This document shows, piece by piece, positions 42,728-54,400 of a stretch of 64,000 nt of DNA (position 1 is the first letter of the stretch; each line of letters starts with the position of its first letter). The translations under genes were made by a program, and so were the position numbers. The notes under the pieces were generated by a model. The model searched no databases, had not been told where the DNA came from, and saw only the letters and a list, made by a program, of their open reading frames with translations. This stretch comes from a bacterium (GTDB lineage: Bacteria; SAR324; XYD2-FULL-50-16), in NCBI GenBank assembly GCA_018829445.1, contig JAHJTV010000063.1:124001-188000 (forward strand), in the 5' to 3' direction.

Positions 42728-43432
42728 ATGAAAATATGGGGAATCGCAGACACACACCTGGCAGCTCACCGAGTCGATACCATGGGTATCCACGGATCGA
42801 TTTGGAGCAATCACAGGGGGCAAATCATTGAAAACTGGCATTCGACGATTAATGAGGAGGACACCGTTTTAATCGGGGGGGATGTAACCTGGGCTACCAG
42901 TTTTCAATATGCCATGATCGATATAAACATGCTGGATCGGCTCCCCGGAAAAAACAAATTCATCGTCAAAGGCAATCATGACATCTGGTGGAAGAAATAT
43001 CCGGAGGTAAAAAAGATGATGCCAAAGACAATGAACCCTCTTGCCGGAACAGCTATCAAAGAAGGTAGACATGTTATCTGCGGAACAATGGGCTGGTTGT
43101 CTCCGAACGATCCCTGCTTTGACGGTCTGGATATGAACGCTTATAAAAAAGAGCTTAACCTCTTGGAGGACGCTTTAAAAGCGGCCGTTAAATTAAAGCC
43201 AAAGGACGGTTTGCACCTGTTGATGCATTTCCCTCCCTTTACCACTAAGGGGTGTGAAACCCCATTTTTTGACCTTATCACCAAGTATCCGGTTACTACC
43301 TGTACATTCGGACATTTTCACATTGAAGAGGAGTGGGATTGCCTTCCCCAGGGAAATATTAACGGGGTTGAATTCCGGTTGATCTCGACCGATTTCCTCT
43401 GCCACAAACCCTACTTAATCTGGGACGCGTAA
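42728..43432 (+). CDS. calcineurin-like metallophosphoesterase
   Basis: A 234-residue metallophosphoesterase. Dinuclear-metal motifs appear in order: GIADTHLAAH, IGGDVTWA, VKGNHDIWW, LLMHFPPF and FGHFHIEEE. There is no signal peptide, so it is cytoplasmic. The target phosphoester is unknown. AAGGGAAAC before the ATG and the seven-base gap after asnS suggest a shared transcript. Confidence 0.85.
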   Translation: MKIWGIADTHLAAHRVDTMGIHGSIWSNHRGQIIENWHSTINEEDTVLIGGDVTWATSFQYAMIDINMLDRLPGKNKFIVKGNHDIWWKKYPEVKKMMPKTMNPLAGTAIKEGRHVICGTMGWLSPNDPCFDGLDMNAYKKELNLLEDALKAAVKLKPKDGLHLLMHFPPFTTKGCETPFFDLITKYPVTTCTFGHFHIEEEWDCLPQGNINGVEFRLISTDFLCHKPYLIWDA

Positions 43433-43552
43433 GACATCAAGAGATTTTTAAACCAAGTGGATTCTTCTCAAATTGCTCCCTGTACAAACCTTTCTCAAAC
43501 AAGTAGTCATAAACCAACCGGATTGTTAAAAATTTTCTGCCATCAAATGGGG

Positions 43553-43578
43553 GTCAATATTGGAATTTTGGCTATTTT
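43553..43578. repeat. 26-bp direct repeat, copy 1
   Basis: GTCAATATTGGAATTTTGGC plus TATTTT matches the copy at 43702-43727 at 24 of 26 positions. Confidence 0.85.
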
Positions 43579-43586
43579 TAACGGAA

Positions 43587-43642
43587 GGGCGGTTTTACAT
43601 GGCCGCCTTCGAGTTGATTCTGGCGGAGATGTAACCCCGCCC
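43587..43642. repeat. MITE-like imperfect inverted repeat
   Basis: A 21-base arm beginning GGGCGGTTTTACATGG pairs with a downstream arm ending GATGTAACCCCGCCC, with 17 of 21 positions matching and a 14-base loop. The sequence type resembles short mobile intergenic elements with GC-rich ends. Confidence 0.6.
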
Positions 43643-43701
43643 TACCATAATCCCTGCTCTTGGCAAGATTTGTTTAAGTACGCGCTCATGTGTCACAAGA
43701 A

Positions 43702-43727
43702 GTCAATGTCGGAATTTTGGCTATTTT
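43702..43727. repeat. 26-bp direct repeat, copy 2
   Basis: Second copy of the repeat at 43553-43578, differing at two positions. Together they bracket the inverted repeat. Confidence 0.85.
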
Positions 43728-43859
43728 GATGGCGGGAGAATTTAAGAAAGAGTCTTTTTTCATAGTCGAAGGAACTAAAGAGAAAACTATAAACCTGGTG
43801 AACCGATGAGGTTGTTCACCACCCTGCAAAGCCGTTTTGGAAAGTGAATTCCTGTAATT

Positions 43860-44585
43860 ATGCCCATGAAACTTGAAACCAGCAATCTTGTTAAGATCTA
43901 TAACAAACGTACCGTTGTTAAAAACGTTTCTTTCCAGATTTCCCAGGGAGAAGTGGTGGGATTGTTGGGGGCAAACGGAGCCGGTAAAACCACCAGTTTT
44001 TATATGGTTGTCGGTATTATCAGGCCCAACTCCGGTCACATTACCATCGATAAAAAAGACATTACCTCTCTCCCCATGTATAAACGAGCCCGATGCGGCA
44101 TTGGCTATCTGCCTCAGGAAGCCTCTGTTTTCAGAAAAATGACTGTTGAGGAGAACCTGTATGCTGTTCTCCAGACTCTGAAGTTGTCTAAAAAAGAGCA
44201 GACCAGACGAGTGGACAACCTGCTTGAGGATTTGAGAATTCAGCACATCCGAAAAAACAAGGGTTTCTCGCTATCCGGAGGTGAAAGAAGGCGAGTAGAA
44301 ATTGCCCGCGCTCTGGCTACGGAACCTCATTTTATGCTGCTGGACGAACCGTTTGCGGGAGTTGACCCCATTGCTGTCATCGATATCCAGGAAGTGATCA
44401 ACGAACTGGCGGCCAGAAATATCGGTATCCTGATTACAGATCACAATGTTCGCGAAACGCTGGGGATAACCGACCGGGCTTACATCATGAATGACGGTGA
44501 AATTCTGGTTGATGGAACCCCCGAATATATCGTAAATAATGAGTTAGCAAAAAAAGTATATTTGGGCGAAAATTTTACCCTGTAA
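43860..44585 (+). CDS. lptB: LPS-export ABC ATPase LptB
   Basis: A 241-residue ATPase that powers lipopolysaccharide transport to the outer membrane with LptFG/C. Motifs: Walker A ([13 protein letters not shown]), Q-loop ([20 protein letters not shown]), signature ([17 protein letters not shown]), Walker B ([16 protein letters not shown]) and switch His ([10 protein letters not shown]). The sequence pattern and length are typical of LptB. lptA, lptC and rpoN, common neighbours elsewhere, are absent; smc follows 20 bases later on the same strand. Confidence 0.93.
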   Translation: MPMKLETSNLVKIYNKRTVVKNVSFQISQGEVVGLLGANGAGKTTSFYMVVGIIRPNSGHITIDKKDITSLPMYKRARCGIGYLPQEASVFRKMTVEENLYAVLQTLKLSKKEQTRRVDNLLEDLRIQHIRKNKGFSLSGGERRRVEIARALATEPHFMLLDEPFAGVDPIAVIDIQEVINELAARNIGILITDHNVRETLGITDRAYIMNDGEILVDGTPEYIVNNELAKKVYLGENFTL

Positions 44586-44605
44586 CCTTTCTGTTAGATC
44601 CTGTC

Positions 44606-47600
44606 ATGCGTCTATTACGTCTGGAGGCTTCCGGCTTCAAATCATTTTGTGATAAGGTCTCCATAAATTTTGTGCAAAACGGCATCTCCATTGTGGTGGG
44701 ACCAAACGGCTGCGGTAAGAGCAATATCGTTGATGCCATCCGCTGGGCATTGGGCGAACAAAGTGCCAAGCATCTCCGCGGTACTGCCATGGAAGATTTT
44801 ATTTTCAACGGCAGCAGCGTCAGACAACCTGTTAGCATGGCACAGGTGACTCTGGTTTTCTCCAATGAAGAGCATGATACCCTCTCCAAGTATTCCGAAT
44901 TCACTGAAATTTCAGTCAGTCGTCGACTTTATCGCAATGGTGAAAGTCAGTATCTCATCAACAAAACTCCCTGCCGATTGACCGACGTTCGTGAACTTTT
45001 TATGGATACCGGAATTGGAGGAAAAGGATATTCCATCATTGAGCAGGGTAAAATCGATCAGATTATTACCAGCAGAGCGGAAGACCGACGGTTTATCATT
45101 GATGAGGCGGCTGGCATTGTTAAATTTAAAACAAAGCGAAAAGAAGCGGAAAGAAAGTTTGCAGCCTCCAAACAAAACCTGATGAGGGTTGAAGATGTTT
45201 TAGCAGAATTGATACGGCAGGAGGAGACTCTTGTGGTTCAGGTGGAGAAAGCGGAAGATTATCTTGCTGCAAAATCCAGACTGGAAAGGCTGCAAAACTG
45301 TATCGCCGCCACCCGCTGGTATCAGTTAAATGAGCAGGCAATTCGGAACGACAACAATCGAGTAACTAATGAACAGCAACAGCAGGATCTAAAAACTTCG
45401 CTCTCAGGCATAGAAGCCAATGAAGCGACTCTTTCCCTGGAGATCGAACGAAAAACCAGGGAGCTGGATGATTTCAGAAAAACGATTCAGGATCTCAAAG
45501 AGCAAGTCATAAAATCCGAAGGCAAACTGCAGTCGAATAAAATAACCCTGGAAAACCTGGATGAATGGGAAAGCAAGAACGCTGAAGAGATTGAGCTACT
45601 GGATAAGCAGATCAAAACCATTGAGTTTCAGCTGGAAACCTATCATACGGAAAGCAAATCCCTGGAGAAGGAGATAGCGGAAAAGTCACAATTGCTGGAA
45701 ACACTCAGGGAGAAAGAGGAGACAAGTGACAGTGACCTCTCCAATCAAAAGCTACGATTAAAAAATCTTCAGAGAAATGAAGTTGATATCATAACCGCTG
45801 TTGCCGGAGAACAGAATCAGCTTTCACAATTGCAGGAGCGCTCCGGTGAGACATCGGATAAATCACTGCAACTGCTGCAACAGTTGGAAACAATTGAGTT
45901 GAAAGAAAAAGAGGTTCAAGCCCAATCCAAACAGCTCTCCACAAAACTGGAAGAGAAGCAGGAGGAGCGGGAACAATGCCTGGAGACCATACAATCATTT
46001 ACCGATCAAAAGGAGGAAAAAGAGGAGATTCTGAACGAACTCAACCGTAAAATCAAGTCCGTAAACCAGGATATCAGTCAAATGGAGAATCGCCTGCAGT
46101 CACTGGAAGAACTGGTTTTAAGCCACGAAGAGTACGATGTGGCCACCAAAAAGGTCTTCGATTACATGGAGAAAAACAGATCCTCTGCGGAGAAACTGGG
46201 CTTTCTGGGATCATTGGCGGAACTGATAGATATCCCGGAAGACATAGATAACCGCTCCCTGGCTTTCCTCAATCGCTATTTTAACCTGCTTGTCTTTTCT
46301 TCAGTCGATCAATTGGAAGCCATTATTAAACTGGCAAAAAAAGAGAATTTTGAACAGGTGCAGCTTTCTTTTCTGGATCTGCTGCCTTCAAAAAAGACGG
46401 GCAAAGACAAAACGGGTGCATCACTGGTCTGTAAACCCGAATTAAACCTAACCATCCCCTTTATCGAATCATTTAAAAGCATCGATCTACCCATCTACCA
46501 GTTATCAAAGGACAAGCTTGAAAAGGCGGAGGGATTGATCGATCCTGAGGCTTCCATCATGACCGTCGGCAAGATTTTTCTGGTGGGGCATCCCGGAAAA
46601 TCCAATCTGGCGGAATCATTTATGAAAAGAAGAAATGAGATCTCGGCCTTAAAGGGGAAACTTGAGAAGATATCTTCAGAACAGGAATCCCTGGAATCAA
46701 TCCTGGATCAGGAAACCGAAATTCAGGAGGAGATCGTCCGGTCTCTGAACTCAGCTCAAAAGAAAAAGGCGGAACTGGATCTGGAGATTGTTGCGTTGGA
46801 GAAGGAGTCTGATAGTAAAACTATTGAAACACAGCGGCTCGCTAATGAAAAAAAGGGACTTCGTAACGAAATCGATCACATCGATCAATCATCCAGACAA
46901 TTTATTGAAAAAATAGAGAAACTAAAAAAATCAATTCAGGATAATCAACAGAAACTGGATACCATCCAAAAAGTCTGCGGCGATCTGCAGGCTCAAATCG
47001 AGCAAACCGAGCAAACCAGGGAAAAAACAACCCAAGATTTGCATCAGTTAAGGGTTTCACTGGCAAGTTTGAATGAGAAACTGCAGAGTAACCACACCAA
47101 TATTGAACGACTAACGAAAGATGTCAGCGAACGGAAAAGTCGAAAAGAGGAGATCGACGTTCGATCGGGTGATACCATAGAAAAACGCCGCTCCATTTTG
47201 TCTTCTCTATCAAACATTGAAGCTGAACTTCCCAAGCTTTTGGAGAGTGTCGGCGAACAGGAAAAAATGGAAAAAGATCTCGGCAATCACATTGAGGTTA
47301 ATCGCACCAGGCAGATGGAGCTGAAAGAGGAGATTAAAACAACCGTCCAGAATCTTGAAGCCTTAAAAGACAAGAATCACAAGCTGGAGGTCAAGTTAGC
47401 CCAGTTAAAGCAGGAAGCGAAGAATATAGAAGATAATCTGTTTCTTGAGAGCAGTCTAAAACCTGAAGATCTTTTACGAACTTTTGATGCAAACCAGTTC
47501 AATATCGATAAGGAATCGGAAGTCATTGCCGGATTAAAGAAAAAAATCGGAGGAATGGATGATATCAATCTGGCTGCCAAAAGTGAATATGACACGCTTA

Positions 47601-48181
47601 AGGAACGACTGGATTTCCTGAGTACCCAGTCAAATGATTTAAAGCAGAGTATTGAAGCATTGGAAAACTCCATCAATAAAATAAACCAGGAATCAAGAAA
47701 ACGATTCCGAACTGCCTTCAAACTGATCAATGAGCAGTTCAGCATACTATTCCCGCAACTGTTTGGAGGAGGAGAAGCCTACCTGAGATTAACAGATGAA
47801 TCGGACCTTTTGGAATCCGGAGTGGAAATCATTGCTCAGCCTCCCGGTAAAAAGCTGCAAAACATGACCCTGCTCAGCGGTGGTGAGAAAGCCTTAACCG
47901 CCATTTCACTGATCTTTGCCGTTTTCATGATCAAGCCGAGCCCCTTCTGCCTGCTTGATGAGGTCGATGCTCCTCTGGATGATGCCAATAATGTCAGGTT
48001 TAATAAACATGTCCAGGCAATGACTGCGAATTCGCAGTTTATCATCATTACCCACAATAAAAAAACCATGGAAATTGGTGACAGCCTGTTTGGGATTACC
48101 ATGGAGGAACCGGGGATTTCAAAAGTCGTATCCGTTGATTTTGCTAATTTTGACGCAGACTCTCTCCAGAAAGCCGGTTAA
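44606..48181 (+). CDS. smc: chromosome segregation SMC ATPase
   Basis: A full-length 1191-residue SMC protein that, with ScpA/ScpB, loops and segregates chromosomal DNA. The N-terminal head has Walker A (VGPNGCGKSNIVDAIRWALGE). Two long coiled coils (about 170-500 and 680-1020) flank a hinge (about 520-670). The C-terminal head has the signature LLSGGEKALTAISLIFAVF and Walker B (FCLLDEVDAPLDDANN). All ATPase motifs are intact. scpA and scpB are not in the window. Confidence 0.95.
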   Translation: MRLLRLEASGFKSFCDKVSINFVQNGISIVVGPNGCGKSNIVDAIRWALGEQSAKHLRGTAMEDFIFNGSSVRQPVSMAQVTLVFSNEEHDTLSKYSEFTEISVSRRLYRNGESQYLINKTPCRLTDVRELFMDTGIGGKGYSIIEQGKIDQIITSRAEDRRFIIDEAAGIVKFKTKRKEAERKFAASKQNLMRVEDVLAELIRQEETLVVQVEKAEDYLAAKSRLERLQNCIAATRWYQLNEQAIRNDNNRVTNEQQQQDLKTSLSGIEANEATLSLEIERKTRELDDFRKTIQDLKEQVIKSEGKLQSNKITLENLDEWESKNAEEIELLDKQIKTIEFQLETYHTESKSLEKEIAEKSQLLETLREKEETSDSDLSNQKLRLKNLQRNEVDIITAVAGEQNQLSQLQERSGETSDKSLQLLQQLETIELKEKEVQAQSKQLSTKLEEKQEEREQCLETIQSFTDQKEEKEEILNELNRKIKSVNQDISQMENRLQSLEELVLSHEEYDVATKKVFDYMEKNRSSAEKLGFLGSLAELIDIPEDIDNRSLAFLNRYFNLLVFSSVDQLEAIIKLAKKENFEQVQLSFLDLLPSKKTGKDKTGASLVCKPELNLTIPFIESFKSIDLPIYQLSKDKLEKAEGLIDPEASIMTVGKIFLVGHPGKSNLAESFMKRRNEISALKGKLEKISSEQESLESILDQETEIQEEIVRSLNSAQKKKAELDLEIVALEKESDSKTIETQRLANEKKGLRNEIDHIDQSSRQFIEKIEKLKKSIQDNQQKLDTIQKVCGDLQAQIEQTEQTREKTTQDLHQLRVSLASLNEKLQSNHTNIERLTKDVSERKSRKEEIDVRSGDTIEKRRSILSSLSNIEAELPKLLESVGEQEKMEKDLGNHIEVNRTRQMELKEEIKTTVQNLEALKDKNHKLEVKLAQLKQEAKNIEDNLFLESSLKPEDLLRTFDANQFNIDKESEVIAGLKKKIGGMDDINLAAKSEYDTLKERLDFLSTQSNDLKQSIEALENSINKINQESRKRFRTAFKLINEQFSILFPQLFGGGEAYLRLTDESDLLESGVEIIAQPPGKKLQNMTLLSGGEKALTAISLIFAVFMIKPSPFCLLDEVDAPLDDANNVRFNKHVQAMTANSQFIIITHNKKTMEIGDSLFGITMEEPGISKVVSVDFANFDADSLQKAG

Positions 48182-48448
48182 AAATATCGTCCATGAGTAT
48201 TTACATAGCCGTTTATTTTGAAGCACAATAACCTTTCATTGATGCACACCCTCAAACCAACCCGGTTACGTTTCCATGAATAAAACAAATCCATTTTCCG
48301 GTGCGGTCTGTCTTTATCCGGAAAAGTATTTTCAAATTAGGGCTCACGGAACAATAGTACATGCCCCCCCATTTGAAAAATGCTTTTCTGGCGCAGTCCT
48401 ATGCTGCCAGTACATAATTCGAGCAATGAACCTTTAAGGAACAAACTC

Positions 48449-51400
48449 ATGCAAAAGATTGCTGTTATTGAAATGTCCTGTTTATTCCCGGGTGCAAAAA
48501 CACCCCGGGAGTTTATTGAGAATCTTAACAACCGGATAGATTCAACCTCAAATCACAGCAGCAGGCAAATGGGAGTAGACCCCCAACTTTACTACCATGA
48601 AAAAAAGGGGTTAGCGGATAAATATTACAGTCAAAGAGGCGGCTACATTACGGATTTTACGTTTGATCCCTCCGGTTACCTGATCGAAGAGGATTTTTTA
48701 AATCAACTCGATGATCTCTATAAATGGTCATTGTACGTAGCGAAAGAAGCCCTGGTCAATGGTGGTTATTACAATCAGCCGACACTTCAAAACTGCGGAT
48801 TGATTCTTGGCAATCTTTCCTTTCCCACCAAAACCTCCAACAAACTGTTTTTGCCTATTTATCACCGGGCTATTGAAACCGGGGTGAAAGAGTTGCTTGA
48901 CCTGGAAGATTTTAAGCTTATCGGAGAGAACCATACTGATGAAGCCAATTATATCAACAGCCGTATTTCCGGTTATCCTGCGGCTTTGATCTCCGAAGCG
49001 CTAGGATTATCAGGGCCCTATTTTGCCTTGGATGCTGCCTGTGCCTCTTCTCTTTTCGCCGTAAAACTGGCCTGTGATTACCTGGAGACAGGAAAAGCCG
49101 ACATCATGCTTGCCGGAGCGGTCAGCGCCGGAGATCCCTTTTTTATTAACCAGGGATTTTCGACTTTCACCGCCTATTCACAAAACGATATCAGCTGTCC
49201 ATTGGACAAACACTCGGAAGGTTTGATTTCAGGTGAGGGTGCAGGAATGTTCCTGCTGAAGCGTTTCGAAGACGCCCAAAGAGACAATGATCAAATCTTC
49301 GCAGTGATCTCAGGCATTGGTCTTTCAAATGATGGCAGGGGCAGATCGGTCTTGAGTCCTAATGTGAAAGGCCAGTTGCTAGCTTATCAACGGGCTTATG
49401 AGTCAACCGACATCAAACCTGAACAGGTTAACTATGTTGAATGCCATGCCACCGGAACCATGATAGGCGATGTGTCAGAGATTGAATCACTGGGAACTTT
49501 TTTTTCTAAGTACAATTCCGATCCCTATATCGGTTCCGTGAAAGCTAATTTTGGGCACCTGCTGAGTTGTGCCGGAATGGCCAGCATGATAAAAGTTATC
49601 CTGAGCATGGGGCAATCTGAAATCCCGGCAACCATCAATATTAAGACACCTATTGTCTCTTCGGGCAAAGTGGTGTCGTCCGGACTGCCCTGGACAAACC
49701 TGCAGCAACCAAAAATCGCAGCTGTTAATGCGTTTGGCTTTGGCGGAACCAATGCCCATCTTATTTTTGAACCCAATTCGGCTGAACAGAAAACTGGCGT
49801 GTTATCATCCGGAAGGAATCAAAAACAGTGTGACATGACCATCATTGGAATGGATGCCAGTTTCGGAGCCTGCAAAACGTTGGGTGAATTTGAACAAAGT
49901 ATTTATAAAGGAGAGCAACTCTTTACCGATCTCCCCCAAAAACGATGGAAAGGCCTGGAAAACCATGATTCAATCCTGAAAGCCTATGGTTTCGAAAGAG
50001 GGCAAGCCCCTCAGGGAGCTTATATTGAGGCGTTTGAATTTGATGCGCTTCATTTTAAGATCCCCCCCAAGGAAGTTGAAGCGATGATCCCTCAGCAATT
50101 GCTAATGCTTAAAGTAGCGGATAAAGCCCTCCAGGATGCTCAAATCAGAGAAGGAGAAAACGTGGGGGTGATAATTGCCATGGAATCCGATAAATCCTTG
50201 CATCAATTCAGAGGTCGCATTGACCTGGACTGGATGCTGGAGAAGGCTTTACAAACCAACCCTTTGCCGCTTACCAGCTCCCAACTTGCGACCCTGAAAA
50301 AAATATTAAAGGATGCCATCAGGAAACCGGTACAGGTCAACGAATTCACAAGCTTTATCGGTAACATCATGGCCAGCCGGATTGCAGCGCTCTGGGATTT
50401 TTCAGGTCCGGCCTTCACCCTGTCAGCAGAGGAAAATTCCGTATACAAGGCACTGGAAGTTGCCCAGATGATGCTAGGTAACAATGAGGTCGATGCCATC
50501 GTCGTCGGTGCCGTTGATCTTGCAGGCAATTTTGAGGATGTCCTGGTCAGAAACAGACTGATGGCTTCTGTTAGCTCAGGCAAATATACCATGGGTTTGG
50601 AATCTGGCGCTGAAGGCTGGATGGTTGGGGAAGGAGCCGGAGCAATTGTTTTGAAACGATCAGATCGAGCCCAAAAGGATCAAAACCGGGGTTATGCCGT
50701 TATCAACGCGGTTAGTCTGAACAATGGCGGTGATGAAAACGCCTTGGTTCTCAATTGCGGTAAAGCACTTACAGAGGCTGGAATAGCGGCATCCGATGTC
50801 GAGTATTTGGAACTGTCAGGAACAGTCGGTAATGAAGAAGAGGAGATAAGGGGATTGATAGAGTCTTACCAGCAGGCTCCCAGATTAAGCTGTGCCATGG
50901 GAAGTGTCTCTGCCAATATTGGTCATACTTTTGTCGCTTCCGGAATTGCCAGTATAATTAAAACGGCACTTTGCCTACACGGACAATACATTCCGGCGGT
51001 ACCGGGCTGGCAGTCCCCTAAGTCGGGTGCCTGGGGAAACAGCGCTTTTTATGTGGCAACCGATTCCAAAAGTTGGATAGTGAAAGAAGGGATTAAAAGA
51101 ACCGCCGCCGTAAACGGAACAGATGCAGATGGCACAGTAGCCCACGTTATCATGTCCGAAAACCCGATTCCACAGAGAAAAGAGAACACATACCGGACAC
51201 AAACCACCCCTTTTATTTTTCCCCTTGCTTCGGGTGATAATACAGGTCTCAAATCTCAACTGGAGTTTTTGGCGGAGGTTATTAAAAAATCGGAAAATCT
51301 CTATCTTTCGGCTTGTGAAAACTATATCCGATTTTCCCAAATCGATGAAAAAAAGAGGATCATTTCTATTTTAGGAAATGACAAAAACCAATTGGCAGGA

Positions 51401-54400
51401 GAAATTTCATCAGCCTTGACATTCCTGAACTCGGACCGATCTACCGATAAAGGCTGGCAATCTTCCCTGGGAAGTTATTTTACGCCAAAACCATTGTACA
51501 AAGCCGGTTCAGTCTCTTTTGTCTACCCCGGAGCTTTTAACTCGTATCTGGGAATGGGTAGGGACCTTCTTCGATCTTTTCCTGAACTGTCCGGTCTTTT
51601 GCCCACCTACACCTCCCATGTGGAAGCAGTTTTCCATGATCCGCTTGTTTTCCCAAGATCCATGAGTTCGCTGAGTGCATCAGAGATCGATCTGTTTCAG
51701 GAAAAGCTGGAAAGCGAGGTTATTCCAAACTTTGAAGCCGGTATAAATTTTGCCATTTTACATACAGCCCTATTAAGAGGCGCCTTTGGAATTCAACCGG
51801 ATTCAGCTTTCGGATATAGCATGGGTGAAGTCTCCATGGCATTTTCATTGGGTCTTTGGCAGAACACCGACAAAATACATACAGTATTGAACTCGGAGCC
51901 CCTGTTCCTGGAAAGACTGGCTGGTGCTATGAAAACAGCCCGGGAGGCTTGGAATCTCCCTTTGGACCAAACCGGGGAGAATCAGGATTCTCCCTGGGAA
52001 GCTTTTATCATCACCCACGATATCGAAGCCGTCAAACAAGCGGTTCAAAAGGAAGATCGGGTTTTTCTATTATTGATCAATTCCCCCGGGGAAATTGTTT
52101 TGGGCGGGGAGAAAAAAGCCTGTCAGAAATTTATTCAGTCAAATAATATAGCAGTAACGCCAGCCGGATTGTTTGATATTATTCACTGTGAACTTGTGAA
52201 GAAAGAGTATGAAAGCATCTATCAGATGTTTCATTCACCGGTTGTTCAAGAATCATCAATAAAATTTTATACCGCTGCCAACTACAAGCAGATAGAACTA
52301 TCCAGTCACACCCTGGCTGATAATATCGCTCAATTATACTGCCAGACCCTGGATTTTCCAAGGCTGGTAAACCAGGTGTACGAGGACGGGGCCAGAATAT
52401 TTATCGAGATCGGTCCTAAAAATACGTGTACAAACTGGATAGAAAAGATTTTGGATGAAAAGGAGCACCTGACAGTTTTAATGGACAGCAAATCTGAAAA
52501 CGGGTATTCCTCTCTGTTAAAAGCAATGGCCAGACTGATCTGCCACGGTACACCGGTGGATTTGTCGGCCCTATATCCCCGAACTGCTACGGAAATTGTT
52601 CAAAAAGATCACCGCGGTAGATCGATCAAGATTGGCGGAAACTCGATTTCGGATTCTATTTTGCTTCATGCGGACACAGAGGTGTTCCGCTTCCTGGAAG
52701 TCGAACAGCAACAAAATGATGTAATCCTGAAAGGGGTTGGAGAAAAAGAAACATTGGCCAAGCCAACTTTGCAGGAAAACCGACTTCCCGACTTGGCAGA
52801 TGATCTCTCTCAACAAACCCAATCCGAAGTTGACCAGTACAGAAGTCAGTTCAGTCGCAGCCATGGTGCTTTTCTGGAGGCCAGAAAGGCTTCCCTTAAC
52901 CATCTGAGAGAGATGATCAAGCTGCAGATTCTTCTGTCATCAGATCAACCTGCAGCACCTGTTTCCCCGGAGGAAAAAACGCCTTTCAAAGGAGATCCCT
53001 ATTTTTATCCTGAAGTCAGAAAACCGGTTTTTTCAAAGGAAATAATATGGGACGAAAACGATCTCCTTGAGTTCGCCGGTGGAAAAATAGCCAGGGTATT
53101 CGGAGAGGAATACGCCATTATAGATGGTTATCAATATCGGGTCAGACTGCCTTTACCTCCTTACCTTCTGGTCAACCGTGTTACCAAAATCGATGCTGCC
53201 TGTGGAGAATACAAGCCTTCATCACTGGTCACCGAATATGATATTCCGAAGAACGCCTGGTACAGCATCGACGGTCAGATCCCCTGGGCTATTGCCAGCG
53301 AAGCCGGTCAGTGCGACCTGTTATTGATCAGTTTCCTGGGGATTGATTTTCGGAGTAAAGGAGAGCGGTATTATCGGTTAACCGATTATACCATGACTTT
53401 TTTTGATCACCTGCCTAAAGAGGGAGACACACTCAGATACGAGATAAAAATCGAATCCTTTCTGAAGTTTGGGGAAGCCCTGTTTTTTAATTTCGGTTAT
53501 GACTGCTTTGTTAAGGATAAGCTGGTCTATAAAATGACCGGAGGTCGGGCAGGATTTACTTCAGATAAAGAACTGGCTCAGGGAAAGGGCATTGTGTTTT
53601 CAAAAACCGAAGAGCAGCAGCGGCTGAATGTCACCAGAAAATCGTTTACTCCCCTGTTACCGTGTTTAAAGGCCCGATTCTCCAGACAGGATCTTCTCAA
53701 TATATCCCAAGGGCGGATTGCCGATTGTTTTGGCCCCCGGTACGATCAACAGGGAGCTAATCCCTCTCTTAGATTTGCTTCCGAAGAGATATTGATGATC
53801 GACCGCATTGTTTCCATCGATAGACAGGGAGGCCCCTGGGGACTGGGAGAGATCGTGGCGGAAAAGGATCTTGCCCCGGATCATTGGTATTTCCCCTGCC
53901 ATTTCAAAGATGATAATGTTCTGGCCGGAACCCTGGTAACGGAAGGCTGTGTTCAATTGTTGGGATTCTATATGCTGTACCTGGGATTGCAAATCAACAC
54001 CAAGGATGCAAGGTTCCAGCCCATTCAAAACCGATCTTATGCAATCCGGGCCAGGGGACAGATTGTACCGACTGATACACGGTACAGTTATAAAATGGAG
54101 ATCATCGATATCGGAACAACTCCCCGACCTTATGCCAGAGCCAATTTCTATATCATCATGAACGACAGGATTCTGGTGGATTTTCGGGATCTTGGCATCG
54201 AGATGGTGGAAAAATCAAGTGATGATCCCTCTCTGAATCGTTCTCCGGCAAAGATTACCAGTCCGATAAAAAAGCCTCTATATGATTACAGCACCCTTGA
54301 AGAATTTGCCACCGGTTCCCTCGAAAAGGTATTCGGTCCGGAATTCAAAATCTATGACAACAAACGGGGGCCCAGGATTCCCAATAGTGATCTGTTATTG

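Larger units (their letters stand above)
43433..43859. other. intergenic region carrying repeat elements
   Basis: 427 bases between the phosphoesterase and lptB. The open frame in the ORF track here runs through repeat sequence and is not credible. It holds a MITE-like inverted repeat flanked by two near-identical 26-base direct repeats (listed separately). Confidence 0.6.

Noticed and set aside
43457-43729. 90-codon ORF before lptB
   Set aside because: It reads through both 26-bp direct repeats and the MITE-like element; not a gene.
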